Source: a virus. From it: a stretch of 64,000 nt of DNA. The DNA lies in IMG/VR virus record IMGVR_UViG_3300020159_004070, positions 1-64,000 of that record; one strand, given 5' to 3'. Positions 33,992-42,823 of this stretch are shown in pieces. The notes beneath the pieces were generated by a model. The model saw only the letters and a program-made list of their open reading frames with translations, had not been told where the DNA came from and searched no databases. How positions within the stretch are numbered: position 1 is the first letter of the stretch; the number at the start of each line of letters is the position of its first letter. The translations under genes were made by a program, and so were the position numbers.

Positions 33992-35332
33992 ATGCTAAGA
34001 GAGATAGAAATTTTTTACCAGATTGAAGGACTCACCGGAAACGGATCGCAGAAAGAAAAGCAGAGACTAATTTCTGAAAATTTGTCGGATCGAATGATTT
34101 ATGCTTTGGATATATGTTTCAATCCTTTTGTGACTACCAAATTACATAAGTTAGAGCTTGATTTTTCTTTGCCTACAAGATCTTATTCAGGTAATGAGGG
34201 ATTGTTCTGGAAAAACTTTGTTGATGTCGTAGAGGAGCTTAAATCAGCTCCAGCGGCTAATGATAACCTAAGGTCCAGAGCAGAATGGCTTCTCTATTTC
34301 AATTTTTCTGAAGATGTATCGTTAGATCAAAATCTAAGAAAGACCCTAATGAAAATTCTCACAAAGAGAATGAATATTGGGATAGGAGCAAAGCTTATTA
34401 ATAAGGCGGTCGGTAAGGAATTGATTCCTGACCCTTCTTTAATGCTTGCTACTGATGATCAGAAGGAGATTGAAAAATGGGAAAAGATCTATTGCGAAGA
34501 AAAGTATGACGGCGTCCGAGTGATTGCCGTAAAAAACGCGGATGGCGGATTTTCATTTTTCACTAGAGCTTTCAATGAACTAGATTCTTCAAAGTTACAA
34601 AATATCAGTTCTGAACTCCAGAAGATAACAAACGGAATGTCCGGCATTTTCATAGATGGGGAATTGACGGATCTTAATAGAAAATCAGTTTCAGGAAAAG
34701 TAACACAAATATTAAAAGGGACTGCCCCCGATGACATTGATAAAAACTTTCTTTTCAATGTATTTGACATTGATCTATATGAGGTCTTGAGAAAGGGAAA
34801 GGGCAAAACCTTGTATAGCGAAAGGAGAACAACCCTAGAGCTTTTACTTTCCCAACTTGGTGAAAATTCCTCTGTCAAACTAGGAACCATGTGGGAGGTT
34901 GATTCGATGGAAGAAATTCTTGGAATTTATAAACGGATCGTATCTGAAGGTGGTGAAGGGGTTATTTGCAAGAATGACCACTTTTACGAATGTAAGAGAA
35001 GTAAAAGTTGGGTTAAGCTCAAAGAGGTTAATGACTGTGATCTAGAAATAACAGGATGGTATCCCGGTGAGGGAAAAAGGGAAGGATTTATAGGTGGACT
35101 AATTTGTACTGATCTTTCTAAAACTTTAAATGTAAAAATTGGAGCCGGTTTTACGGACCACGATCTACGGGAACTCAGCACAGATCCCGATTCATTGGTT
35201 GGTAAGATCGTTGCAGTCCAATACAATGTACCTATCACGGATAAGCACGATAATAGGAGTCTTTTTTTACCCAGGTTTATCGAAGTTCGTAGCGATAAGA
35301 ATGTGGCTGATGACCTGTCTAATTTGTTCTAA
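33992..35332 (+). CDS. ATP-dependent DNA ligase (gp30-like)
   Basis: A 446-residue nucleotidyltransferase ligase. The adenylation site is KYDGVRVI with Lys171; later motifs include FTRAFNELD (motif III region), FIDGELTDL, GGEGVICKN (motif IV) and KSWVKLKE (motif V). A C-terminal OB-fold follows (LNVKIGAGFTDHDLREL). It seals nicks during replication, recombination and repair. The length is similar to T4 gp30 (487). A host-type promoter lies just upstream, and clamp-loader and nuclease genes follow, forming a replication unit. Confidence 0.93.
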   Translation: MLREIEIFYQIEGLTGNGSQKEKQRLISENLSDRMIYALDICFNPFVTTKLHKLELDFSLPTRSYSGNEGLFWKNFVDVVEELKSAPAANDNLRSRAEWLLYFNFSEDVSLDQNLRKTLMKILTKRMNIGIGAKLINKAVGKELIPDPSLMLATDDQKEIEKWEKIYCEEKYDGVRVIAVKNADGGFSFFTRAFNELDSSKLQNISSELQKITNGMSGIFIDGELTDLNRKSVSGKVTQILKGTAPDDIDKNFLFNVFDIDLYEVLRKGKGKTLYSERRTTLELLLSQLGENSSVKLGTMWEVDSMEEILGIYKRIVSEGGEGVICKNDHFYECKRSKSWVKLKEVNDCDLEITGWYPGEGKREGFIGGLICTDLSKTLNVKIGAGFTDHDLRELSTDPDSLVGKIVAVQYNVPITDKHDNRSLFLPRFIEVRSDKNVADDLSNLF

Positions 35333-35380
35333 ATGTGGAAACTATAAGCTCTTGATTCCGTAAAAGAATAAAGAGTTTTT

Positions 35381-36328
35381 ATGATAGAGCAGTTACTGAC
35401 GGAGAAGTTACGCCCAAAAGAAATCAGACATATGATTCTCCCGGATCGAATTCGGGTTCTTTTTGAAGACAAAGGTTTAAATCACAATGTTCTTTTGGCT
35501 GGGTCCCCTGGTTGTGGAAAAACAACCTTGGCTAAGATCCTTTCTAAGGACTTACCACACCTTTTCATAAACGTTTCTGACGAGAGTTCAGTAGAAACTA
35601 TCAGAACGAAAATAAATGACTTCTGTTCAACCATTAGTATAATGGATGGTAAGTCATCTAAGAAAGTTGTTGTACTGGACGAGTTTGATGGTGCTTCAGA
35701 TCAGTTTTACAAAGCACTTAGAGGTACCATAGAAAAATTTGCAAACAACACACGCTTTGTAGCGACATGTAACTGGATCAATAAGGTTCCAGAAGCAATC
35801 CAAAGCAGATTTGAGGTTATCAATTTCGACCCAGTCAATCAAGCAGAAGAAGACAAGATTCGTAAAGAATGGAGAGACCGGGTAAGACTTATTCTGGGTA
35901 AACTTAATATCCAAATCGATGATGATTCTCTTTCTGAGTTTGAGAAGGAATATTTCCCAGATTTAAGATCTTCTCTCAATCGTATCCAGACCTGGGTAAT
36001 TGAAGGTGTTAAGCAAATTGATATTTCAAGGGTAAGGGATTCTTCGTGGTCATATGAGGATCTTTACAAAATGATATTTGAATCTAAGGATCCCATAGCA
36101 AACTATCAGGTCATTGTCGGTCAATATTCTAGCAAGATAGATGATGTTATGACAGCCCTTGGTGAGGAGTTTATTAACTGGATAATTAAGAATAAGTCAA
36201 GTTATGCAAAGATAATTCCTGGCGTTATTGTAGAAGTAGCACACCACCAATCCCAAAGACAACTAGTAATTGACCCAGTGGTAAGCTTACTTTCTTTAAT
36301 TTTCAAGATACAAAAATTGGTTGAATGA
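35381..36328 (+). CDS. Sliding-clamp loader large subunit (gp44-like AAA+ ATPase)
   Basis: AAA+ ATPase with Walker A GSPGCGKTT (Gly41 to Thr49), Walker B VVVLDEFDGAS, sensor 1 VATCNWINKVPEAIQSRF containing the SRF arginine finger motif, and a C-terminal helical domain. This is the T4 gp44/RFC small-subunit pattern. It loads the sliding clamp onto primer-template DNA. Length is 315 aa against 319 for T4 gp44. It overlaps the next gene by 4 bases (ATGA). Confidence 0.9.
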   Translation: MIEQLLTEKLRPKEIRHMILPDRIRVLFEDKGLNHNVLLAGSPGCGKTTLAKILSKDLPHLFINVSDESSVETIRTKINDFCSTISIMDGKSSKKVVVLDEFDGASDQFYKALRGTIEKFANNTRFVATCNWINKVPEAIQSRFEVINFDPVNQAEEDKIRKEWRDRVRLILGKLNIQIDDDSLSEFEKEYFPDLRSSLNRIQTWVIEGVKQIDISRVRDSSWSYEDLYKMIFESKDPIANYQVIVGQYSSKIDDVMTALGEEFINWIIKNKSSYAKIIPGVIVEVAHHQSQRQLVIDPVVSLLSLIFKIQKLVE

Positions 36329-36852
36329 TAAGAAGGATTGTAATTGTAGGTAAAGGCGGTTCTGGAAAAGATTATCTTAGAAAAAATCTAGAAATATTGG
36401 GTTACAAATATTGTACCTCGCACACAACAAGATCAGCTAGAGAAGGAGAAGTTAATGGGGTTGACTATTTCTTCATTTCAGATTCTGAAGCAGAAAGTTT
36501 GATCTTAAACGATTCTTTCTATGAATGTGTAACCTTCAATAATTGGATTTACGGAACTTCCAAGTCCGAATTTTATTCAAGTCAGCTTTTTATAATGACC
36601 CCATCAGGTCTAAGTAAATTGCTACCCGAAGATAGATCAGAATCATTTGTTGTCTATTTGGATATTGAGGAGCCTATTAGAAGAAATCGGTTGATGCAAA
36701 GAAACGATGCTGATAATGTAGAGAGAAGATTGGCTGCAGACCACAACGATTTTGAAGGGTTTAATGATTACGATCTGAGAATAACAGATCCTACGTTTGA
36801 CACTTTTTTAGAGATTATTGAAGAATCAAAAATTGGAATAGAAAATGATTAA
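36325..36852 (+). CDS. Guanylate kinase-like nucleotide kinase
   Basis: A 175-residue P-loop kinase: GKGGSGKD (residues 9-16) then TSHTTRSAREGEVNGVDYFF, which is the nucleotide-binding signature of guanylate kinases (TTR.PR.GE..G.DY.F), and YGTSKSEF in place of the usual YGT. The lid region RLMQRNDADNVERRL is present. It likely converts (d)GMP to (d)GDP for DNA synthesis. It overlaps both neighbours by a few bases and is probably translationally coupled with the clamp loader and the 5' nuclease. Confidence 0.82.
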   Translation: MIRRIVIVGKGGSGKDYLRKNLEILGYKYCTSHTTRSAREGEVNGVDYFFISDSEAESLILNDSFYECVTFNNWIYGTSKSEFYSSQLFIMTPSGLSKLLPEDRSESFVVYLDIEEPIRRNRLMQRNDADNVERRLAADHNDFEGFNDYDLRITDPTFDTFLEIIEESKIGIEND

Positions 36853-37978
36853 TGTTTTAATTGACGGAAACTATATCTTCCATAAAACTTTTGGAGTTTT
36901 TGGTGGATATGGTAACAAAAATCCGGAAGATATTTTAGGTAGTGAGAACGAGCAATCTATGTTCATCAAAAAAATATCAACAGATCTTTGCGCTTCTCTC
37001 AGGTCTATCCCGACCGGAGGAAAACTTATTTTTGCTTCTGATAGCAGAAGTTGGAGGAAAGATGTAGAAATTGAGGGCGGTGGTTATAAATCTAACAGGG
37101 TAAAAGACGAAGAGGTTGACTGGACTGTATTTTTTCATCTTTTAGAAGCTTTCGGAAACCACCTGGAAAAGATGGGATTTATCTTTTCAAAGGTAACGGG
37201 TGCTGAGGGAGATGATTTACTTTATTTCTGGGCAGACTATTTTAATACTAAGAAACAAAACTGCATAATCATATCGGGTGACAAGGACATGCACCAACTT
37301 GCCCGCTGGAAAGATGATAACTGGACTGTAGTCTGGAACGCTAATTCAAAGAACAACTCTTTATTCGTCCCTATTGATTGGGAGAGAAATTGGCTCAATA
37401 AATCCGAGGAGTCTTCAATTTTTGATATGAGTTCCGTAATGGATCCGGATAAAGAAAAGATGAAGGAATTTCGAAGCAAAATTGAGGTCACTGAGATAAC
37501 CCCTAGAGATTTTATTTTTACTAAAATGCTCGTTGGTGACAAGGGAGATGCTGTTCCTGGTATTTGGGAAAGTGTTGTTAATGGTAAAACAAACCGTATG
37601 ACACCTAAAAAGGCGGAGACAATGTTAGAGTCTCTTGCTGAAAGTAAATGGAAAGAGACTGAATTTTCTATTCTCATTGATGACAACGATTTTCTAGATT
37701 GGGTCTCTGGTTACTCACTGAGGTTGATGAAAGAAATAGACAACACCGAAAATCGTTTAAAGGCATCTGAAAATCTTAAGAGAAACTACAAACTTATGTG
37801 GCTGGACAAGACTGTCATTCCGTTTGAAGTTACCAAAAGAGTTATCGAAGAAATAAGAAGAGGAATATCACTAGAAAAGAAACCAATCACTCTGGACAGA
37901 GTAAAGATATTAGAGGGAACCTCATGGGTTTCGAAAAGCTCGGAACCTTCAAGTTTTGACCCATTTAAGCATTTTTAA
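36845..37978 (+). CDS. 5'-3' exonuclease / RNase H-like flap nuclease
   Basis: A 377-residue FEN/PIN-type nuclease. The acidic cluster is present: INVLIDGNYIFHKTF with the first Asp, FASDSRSWRKDVE, VTGAEGDDLLYFWAD and IIISGDKDMHQLARW. The later MLVGDKGDAVPGI loop matches the helix-hairpin segment of the family. It corresponds to T4 RNase H, which removes RNA primers. It is somewhat longer than T4 Rnh (305). It overlaps the kinase gene by 8 bases and is followed 3 bases later by a possible clamp-loader partner. Confidence 0.85.
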   Translation: MINVLIDGNYIFHKTFGVFGGYGNKNPEDILGSENEQSMFIKKISTDLCASLRSIPTGGKLIFASDSRSWRKDVEIEGGGYKSNRVKDEEVDWTVFFHLLEAFGNHLEKMGFIFSKVTGAEGDDLLYFWADYFNTKKQNCIIISGDKDMHQLARWKDDNWTVVWNANSKNNSLFVPIDWERNWLNKSEESSIFDMSSVMDPDKEKMKEFRSKIEVTEITPRDFIFTKMLVGDKGDAVPGIWESVVNGKTNRMTPKKAETMLESLAESKWKETEFSILIDDNDFLDWVSGYSLRLMKEIDNTENRLKASENLKRNYKLMWLDKTVIPFEVTKRVIEEIRRGISLEKKPITLDRVKILEGTSWVSKSSEPSSFDPFKHF

Positions 37979-37981
37979 TTC

Positions 37982-38407
37982 ATGGAGCTATTCGACATCG
38001 TAAAAACCATTTTCAAGGCAGACAAAGAATGGGATAAGGTTTCTAGAAATGATAAGGTAAGAAATTTTTTCATGCTCAACCGGATCATGTCAATTCAGTT
38101 TCCTAGTCAGGCAAATCAATTTAACCACACGAAAATAATGCCCAGACCAGTAGCAGATTGGTGGCATTCAACCCTTTCTAGACACTATAATAAAATGCCC
38201 AATTGGATTTTTACTAAAACCAAAAAGGGTGTAAGCAAGAAAGAGACAACAGATCTGAAGGAAGCTGACCCTGAGGTCGAAAAATTTATAAGGGAAAGGT
38301 TTAACGTTTCCAAAAGGGAATTATCTGATTTAAAAAATTTCTATCCTTCTAAATACCACCAGTGGGTAGAATCAATAGGTGAGCAGATAAATGTGTCCAA
38401 TAAGTAG
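37982..38407 (+). CDS. Hypothetical replication-associated protein, possible clamp-loader small subunit
   Basis: A 141-residue basic protein: FFMLNRIMSIQFPSQA, PVADWWHSTLSRHYNKMP, and a C-terminal helix ending KYHQWVESIGEQ. Proteins of this size with a FF..NR.MSI.FP start occur next to clamp-loader genes in T4-like phages and may correspond to gp62, but T4 gp62 (187 aa) itself is not visibly similar. Three bases separate it from the 5' nuclease gene, so it belongs to the replication operon. Confidence 0.45.
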   Translation: MELFDIVKTIFKADKEWDKVSRNDKVRNFFMLNRIMSIQFPSQANQFNHTKIMPRPVADWWHSTLSRHYNKMPNWIFTKTKKGVSKKETTDLKEADPEVEKFIRERFNVSKRELSDLKNFYPSKYHQWVESIGEQINVSNK

Positions 38408-38410
38408 TCC

Positions 38411-38420
38411 TGATATATAA
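38411..38420 (+). promoter_or_regulatory. Late promoter box TGATATATAA
   Basis: Box located 23 bases before the start at 38444, marking a switch from the replication operon to late transcription. Confidence 0.78.
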
Positions 38421-38443
38421 AAAGTCATTTTATTCCCACAACC

Positions 38444-38986
38444 ATGAGAAAAGATTTTCAAAAACTAATTGAAAAAGTAATACAGAGCCTAGATTGGGAT
38501 ACAATCTATGAGGTTAATAAAGTTTTTAAATTTGGTGTGGGAGGAGGAAGCGAAGTAATCCCCGGTTTAAAAAGAAAGCCATATTCTGATTCTTTAACCA
38601 AGAATGATGTTAAAAACGAACTCAAGTTTTTGCTTAGATTCGTTATCAGTAATGACATATCTAAATTTGTTTATGGACAATGGATGATTTTCTGGTTCAA
38701 CCAAGACTGGGACCTAATTTGGGAAGATGAAGAAGGTGAAGCAATTGAAGAGGGAGAAGAGGAGGAATACAAAGTTGATTCCAGATTGGAAGTATTTTAT
38801 GCACCTCAAAGAATTTCGTTAACCATTGACGCGAGTCCTGAAGATCCTAAGGATCCTAATTTTGCGGATTCGGTGATTTTGAATTCTATGCTACAAAAAG
38901 CTCTGCAAAGTGAAAATTATGAATTGGCAGGAAAACTACAAGAATTGCTTGATCTCAAAAAGTCGGCAGACAAAGTAGATAAATAG
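38444..38986 (+). CDS. Hypothetical protein with C-terminal UVR-like motif
   Basis: A 180-residue acidic protein. The first ~70 residues are helical, followed by a Glu-rich loop (EDEEGEAIEEGEEEEY), a beta segment and a final helix LQKALQSENYELAGKLQELL. That last helix fits the UVR motif (A...E.YE.AA.LRD.I) used by UvrB/UvrC for protein contacts. No catalytic domain is visible. It sits behind an exact late promoter box. Confidence 0.55.
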   Translation: MRKDFQKLIEKVIQSLDWDTIYEVNKVFKFGVGGGSEVIPGLKRKPYSDSLTKNDVKNELKFLLRFVISNDISKFVYGQWMIFWFNQDWDLIWEDEEGEAIEEGEEEEYKVDSRLEVFYAPQRISLTIDASPEDPKDPNFADSVILNSMLQKALQSENYELAGKLQELLDLKKSADKVDK

Positions 38987-39003
38987 ACAAATAATTCACA
39001 ACT

Positions 39004-39480
39004 TTGAAGTACATAAAAACCATAAACGAATTTTTTGATGTTGGTGTCTTTGGAGATACCTACGGCTATGGTGGCGCTAATGGTGTATTCAAAGTACAAT
39101 ATAAGCCATATAAGGATCTTTCCGTAACTGTGGGACCTGATCCTAATATCAAAAGAAACGTAAAAGGATCTGAATTCCAGGTTGGTGATATTGTTATTGG
39201 AACTCCAATAAATTCTAAAGAAAAGGTTGCTGGAATGGTAGTTAGATCGGAAAGAACACCGGACAATAAGTCATACAGATATCACGTGCAGGTTCATTCC
39301 AAAAAGAAGCAAAAAGAGGAAGTTTTAGAACTTATCCCAGGTTCGGTTGAATTTGTAGATAACGGAGACAAGGGGCACAAAGAAATAGTTTCTAGATTCC
39401 GACTAGATTTACCATCAGACGTTTACAATTCACCAACAGTATACAACAACCAAAGATTGGGTCTAGAGGTTGTAAATTAG
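39004..39480 (+). CDS. Hypothetical virion-type protein with capsid-targeting-like N-terminus
   Basis: A 158-residue protein starting at TTG 39004. The N-terminus MKYIKTINEFFD resembles the T4 capsid-targeting sequence (MKTYQEF) and carries I-N-E at residues 7-9, like several other proteins in this window. The remainder is beta-rich (FQVGDIVIGTPINSKEKVAG, YRYHVQVHSKKKQKEEV), perhaps a small SH3/KOW-type fold. Packaging into the head is inference. Confidence 0.55.
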   Translation: MKYIKTINEFFDVGVFGDTYGYGGANGVFKVQYKPYKDLSVTVGPDPNIKRNVKGSEFQVGDIVIGTPINSKEKVAGMVVRSERTPDNKSYRYHVQVHSKKKQKEEVLELIPGSVEFVDNGDKGHKEIVSRFRLDLPSDVYNSPTVYNNQRLGLEVVN

Positions 39481-39514
39481 AAACTTTATTGCTTTTCTTT
39501 TCTAAAATATCTTG

Positions 39515-40396
39515 ATGATATTAAGTAGAAAATTAAACCGTTTGGGATCTGTCAGTAAGGATTTATTCTCGAAATCCGCTCTTCAGGCATCTTCCTTTTT
39601 GGATCTCGTTTCTTCGAAGATTTACGAAAACCAAAATTCAGGTCTTAATATTTCTTGTTTTGAAATTCCCCAAAATTTTATCGTTCCAAACTTTGACCTC
39701 GTAGAAGATGAATCTGAGGATGCAAGAAAAATTTGGGAAATCTATAGGTTACTGAAAACCAACAACCACAGAGTTGTATTTTTTTTACCATCTCAATTTT
39801 TTCTAGGAAGCCAATTGGAGGATGCAGTGGCATCAAGTAAACTCATAGTTAATGATTTAGCTTGTTTTCTAGATCAGATTGGAGTTTCTGGTCCTTCTAT
39901 TGTTTTACGAATAGGAAGTGCATATGGTGCTAGAAAAGTAACTATGCAAAGATTTTGTGATAATGCAGAATCCTTGGGCAACAAAGTGCTATCGAAGATA
40001 GCTGTTTGTAATGACGAAAAACCTTCGTTGTTTTCAGTTACAGATTTATTGAGCGGGGTTTACTATACAAGCAAAATTCCTATTGTCTTTAGGTTATTGC
40101 CACATCAATTCAATAACGGAGGTCTTTCGATCAGGGAGGCTTTATTTCTTTCGGTCTCTACTTGGCCTGTTGGTCAAACTCCTTTATTCATTCACTCAGA
40201 GTCCTCTGAGGTGGATCAAAACGGGATAGCTTTATCACCTTCACCTTCAAATTATTTAAAACACCGGATACCAACTTTTGGATTGGATATAGACATTGTT
40301 ATTGATTCCCCGATTGAATCAAGGGCGTGTCTTAAATATCTTTCTGAATTGATCTCTTTGAAACCAATGGTTATCAATAAAATAGAGAAGAAATAA
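39515..40396 (+). CDS. UV-damage endonuclease-like protein (UvdE family)
   Basis: A TIM-barrel-type protein with features of UvdE: an early SCFEIPQNFIVPNFD region, VVFFLPSQFFLG, SIVLRIGSAYGARKVTMQRF (the GxxxG..K helix after a beta strand), then IPIVFRLLPHQFNNGGLS containing a metal-binding His, and PLFIHSESSE as the final His strand. Such enzymes nick 5' of UV lesions. I chose ATG 39515; a TTG one codon earlier is possible. It is followed by Fpg/Nei-type glycosylase and exonuclease genes, forming a repair group. Residue-level match is partial, so confidence is moderate. Confidence 0.6.
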   Translation: MILSRKLNRLGSVSKDLFSKSALQASSFLDLVSSKIYENQNSGLNISCFEIPQNFIVPNFDLVEDESEDARKIWEIYRLLKTNNHRVVFFLPSQFFLGSQLEDAVASSKLIVNDLACFLDQIGVSGPSIVLRIGSAYGARKVTMQRFCDNAESLGNKVLSKIAVCNDEKPSLFSVTDLLSGVYYTSKIPIVFRLLPHQFNNGGLSIREALFLSVSTWPVGQTPLFIHSESSEVDQNGIALSPSPSNYLKHRIPTFGLDIDIVIDSPIESRACLKYLSELISLKPMVINKIEKK

Positions 40397-40428
40397 TTTT
40401 TTTACTTCGTCTTATTTACTTAGTTTTG
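40397..40428 (+). promoter_or_regulatory. Host-type (Bacteroidota sigma-A) promoter
   Basis: T7 run (40397-40403), 17 bases, then TAGTTTTG (40421-40428), an exact TANNTTTG match. It lies 14 bases before the Fpg/Nei start. Confidence 0.6.
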
Positions 40429-40442
40429 AAAAAAATCACAAA

Positions 40443-41264
40443 ATGCCAGAATTAGCTGAATTAAAGCTTACAGCAGATTACGTCAACAGCGTTTCAGAAG
40501 GCAAAGTTTTCTACTCTATAGAGAAGAATCCGGAACATAAATGGAAAGACCTAAGTAAGGACGTAGAATTCCCCTTTGAAATTAGGGCCAAATCCAGAGG
40601 AAAGGAGCTCATGCTTGAGATCTCAACTGCGGAGGCTTTCTGCCATGAAAAGAATGTTGAAGTCAAACATTTGATGATGACAATGGGAATGGGAGGCAGA
40701 TTCGAATGGGTTCCGGATGGATCTGAAAAAGTTAAGCACACCCATTTACAATTTGATTGTGTAGACGGTGGACATTTGGCTTTTGTCGACATCAGAAGAT
40801 TTGGTAAATGGAATTGGGGATATTGGAATTCAAAAAGAGGTCCGGATCCAACCACAGACTACTTCAGATTTTGTAATAACATAAATCAGAATCTATCACA
40901 GAGAGCTTTTGATAAACCAATCTGCGAAGTTCTAATGGACCAGAGATTTTTTAATGGTATTGGAAATTATTTAAGGGCTGAGATTTTGTATAGAATCCCA
41001 CAAACCAGTCCTTTCACCACAGCTCGAGATTTCATAGAAAAACACAGGTGGGAGCTTTTTTCTCTTTGCCGTGATATTCCAATACTTGTTTATGATATTG
41101 GAGGTGGAACAATCAAGGATTGGAAAAATCCTTTTGGTGAAGTCTCTAGCGTAAGGAGCTTCATGAAATGCTATGGAAATAAGGAAATGAAAACCGTGTT
41201 GGACCGAGGTGGTAGAAACTTTTGGTACGACCCTAAATGGAAAATTGAATCATATGATAAGTAA
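40443..41264 (+). CDS. Formamidopyrimidine-DNA glycosylase / Nei-type (Fpg/MutM family)
   Basis: Begins MPELAELKLT, supplying the catalytic N-terminal Pro after Met removal and the following Glu. The barrel core has HLMMTMGMGGRFEW and LAFVDIRRFGKW. The H2TH domain reads DQRFFNGIGNYLRAEILYR. The C-terminal beta-hairpin finger lacks the four zinc Cys: only one Cys is seen in SFMKCYGNKEM before RGGRNFWYDPKW. It thus looks like a zincless-finger variant, as known for NEIL1. It excises oxidised bases. A host-type promoter precedes it, and the exonuclease gene overlaps its end by 11 bases. Confidence 0.87.
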   Translation: MPELAELKLTADYVNSVSEGKVFYSIEKNPEHKWKDLSKDVEFPFEIRAKSRGKELMLEISTAEAFCHEKNVEVKHLMMTMGMGGRFEWVPDGSEKVKHTHLQFDCVDGGHLAFVDIRRFGKWNWGYWNSKRGPDPTTDYFRFCNNINQNLSQRAFDKPICEVLMDQRFFNGIGNYLRAEILYRIPQTSPFTTARDFIEKHRWELFSLCRDIPILVYDIGGGTIKDWKNPFGEVSSVRSFMKCYGNKEMKTVLDRGGRNFWYDPKWKIESYDK

Positions 41265-41961
41265 AAGAATTTTAGAAAATTGTTTGTTTCTTGATGTTGA
41301 GACCGCAACAGGATCTCAAGATTTTGAACATCTTACGGAGGAAAATCCAAGGCTTGCTGCCCTTTGGTCAAGAAGAGCTAAATATTACAGAACAGCATAC
41401 GAGGAAATGAGGGATCTGGATGATTCCAAGATCTACAAAGAGAAAGCAACATTGGAGCCAGAATTTTCTAGAGTTGTTTGCGTATCTTTCGGTGTTTTGC
41501 AAGATACCGGGGATGTGAGGATGACTTCTTTTTATGGGAAAGACGAAAAAGATATTCTTGCTAAAACTGCAAAAGTTTTAACAAATGCAGCTATCAAGTC
41601 AATGAAGTTAGCAGGACATAACATAAAAGGTTTTGATGTTCCTTGTTTGGGTAAAAGAATGATATACACTTCCCCGGATATGGATCTGCCTCCAAATTTG
41701 GTTATCTGGGATAAGAAACCCTGGGAGATTCCGTTTATCGACACGTCGGAGGTATTTGCCTTCGGAAGTTGGAGTCAGCAAAAATATCTTTCGCTTGATC
41801 TCTTATCCTGTTCGCTCGGTATTGAGTCACCCAAAGAAGATATGGATGGTTCCAAAGTAAGCGGTCACTTTTGGGCTGGGGAAGATCTTGAACTAGTAAA
41901 AGAATATTGCGAGCGTGACGTAAAAACGGTAATCGATCTACTACTGAAAGTAGCAAAATAA
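41254..41961 (+). CDS. 3'-5' exonuclease, DEDD family (PolB-type exonuclease)
   Basis: The Exo I motif is LFLDVETATG, Exo II lies in KLAGHNIKGFDVPCLGKRM, and Exo III is YCERDVKTVIDL. Between them is DTSEVFAFGSWSQQKYLSLD. This arrangement matches predicted PolB-like 3'-5' exonucleases rather than a full polymerase. ATG 41254 gives an 11-base overlap with the glycosylase gene; a longer reading from 41209 would run far into it. Likely role is DNA repair or end trimming, together with the glycosylase. Confidence 0.82.
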   Translation: MISKRILENCLFLDVETATGSQDFEHLTEENPRLAALWSRRAKYYRTAYEEMRDLDDSKIYKEKATLEPEFSRVVCVSFGVLQDTGDVRMTSFYGKDEKDILAKTAKVLTNAAIKSMKLAGHNIKGFDVPCLGKRMIYTSPDMDLPPNLVIWDKKPWEIPFIDTSEVFAFGSWSQQKYLSLDLLSCSLGIESPKEDMDGSKVSGHFWAGEDLELVKEYCERDVKTVIDLLLKVAK

Positions 41962-41990
41962 TTTTTTACAAAATGTCTTAGGGATTATTT

Positions 41991-42000
41991 GGATATATAA
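41991..42000 (+). promoter_or_regulatory. Late promoter box GGATATATAA
   Basis: Exact box 20 bases before the GTG start at 42021. Confidence 0.82.
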
Positions 42001-42020
42001 TTTCCAAATAATCCTTTTTT

Positions 42021-42812
42021 GTGAGCGGAGTAATTAGTTTTGATAAGTTTTCTTTAAACGAGGATAAGATCGGATCATTTTATAATGATGAGCTGAATCC
42101 GAAGTTTTGGGACAAGTACAAAACCAAAAATGGCGATGTCAAATGGAAGTTCGATTCTTTAGTTAGAAAGAAGCTTTTAAAGATATCCGAAGATTTCTAT
42201 TCCAAGTTCGAAGACCTTTTAGGTGATCTCCCTATAGAGGACATCCAGCTTACTGGATCTTTAGCAAACTACAACTACACAGATCATTCTGATTTAGATG
42301 TGCACGTGCTGGTGGATTTCAAAAAGATTGATTCGCCTAAAGAAGTTCTGAAAGCTGCTATTGATGGTGTCAGATTCATCTGGAACATGAGACACGATGT
42401 TATTCTTCGTGGCCATGACGTTGAGCTTTACCTACAAGACATACACGAGCCTCACACATCTACTGGATTATATTCCTTAAAAGAAGACAAGTGGATTAAA
42501 AATCCAGAATTCGATCCTCCGAAGGTTGATGAGCAGGATGTGAATAAAAAGTACGAAGCTTTTGTTTCTGAAATTAACTCACTAGAATCGAAGCTGGTTT
42601 CTTCTTCATCACTTCCTAAGGATGCTAAGGATTTGTATAAGCGCCTTCAAAGGTTGAAGGAGAAGATTCAAAAAATGCGCAAGGAATCTCTCAGTAAGGA
42701 TGGAGAATTTTCTGTGGGTAATCTTGCCTTTAAATTGCTTAGAAATAACGGATATATAGGTAAAATAATCGATCTGTTAACCCAGGCTTATGCCAGGATT
42801 TACTCCGAATAA
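42021..42812 (+). CDS. Nucleotidyltransferase (Pol-beta superfamily) with capsid-targeting-like N-terminus
   Basis: The catalytic core is clear: LTGSLANYNYTDHSDLDVHV with Gly79-Ser80 and the Asp91/Asp93 pair, and the third acidic residue in GHDVELYL (Asp133 or Glu135). A helical C-terminal half follows. Substrate could be tRNA, nucleotides, drugs or protein. The start is GTG 42021, just after a late promoter box. The N-terminus MSGVISFDKFSLNED carries the FxxFxLNE pattern shared with candidate head proteins, so the enzyme may be packaged and injected, like T4 Alt. That packaging is inference. Confidence 0.82.
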   Translation: MSGVISFDKFSLNEDKIGSFYNDELNPKFWDKYKTKNGDVKWKFDSLVRKKLLKISEDFYSKFEDLLGDLPIEDIQLTGSLANYNYTDHSDLDVHVLVDFKKIDSPKEVLKAAIDGVRFIWNMRHDVILRGHDVELYLQDIHEPHTSTGLYSLKEDKWIKNPEFDPPKVDEQDVNKKYEAFVSEINSLESKLVSSSSLPKDAKDLYKRLQRLKEKIQKMRKESLSKDGEFSVGNLAFKLLRNNGYIGKIIDLLTQAYARIYSE

Positions 42813-42823
42813 AAAATTAAGAA

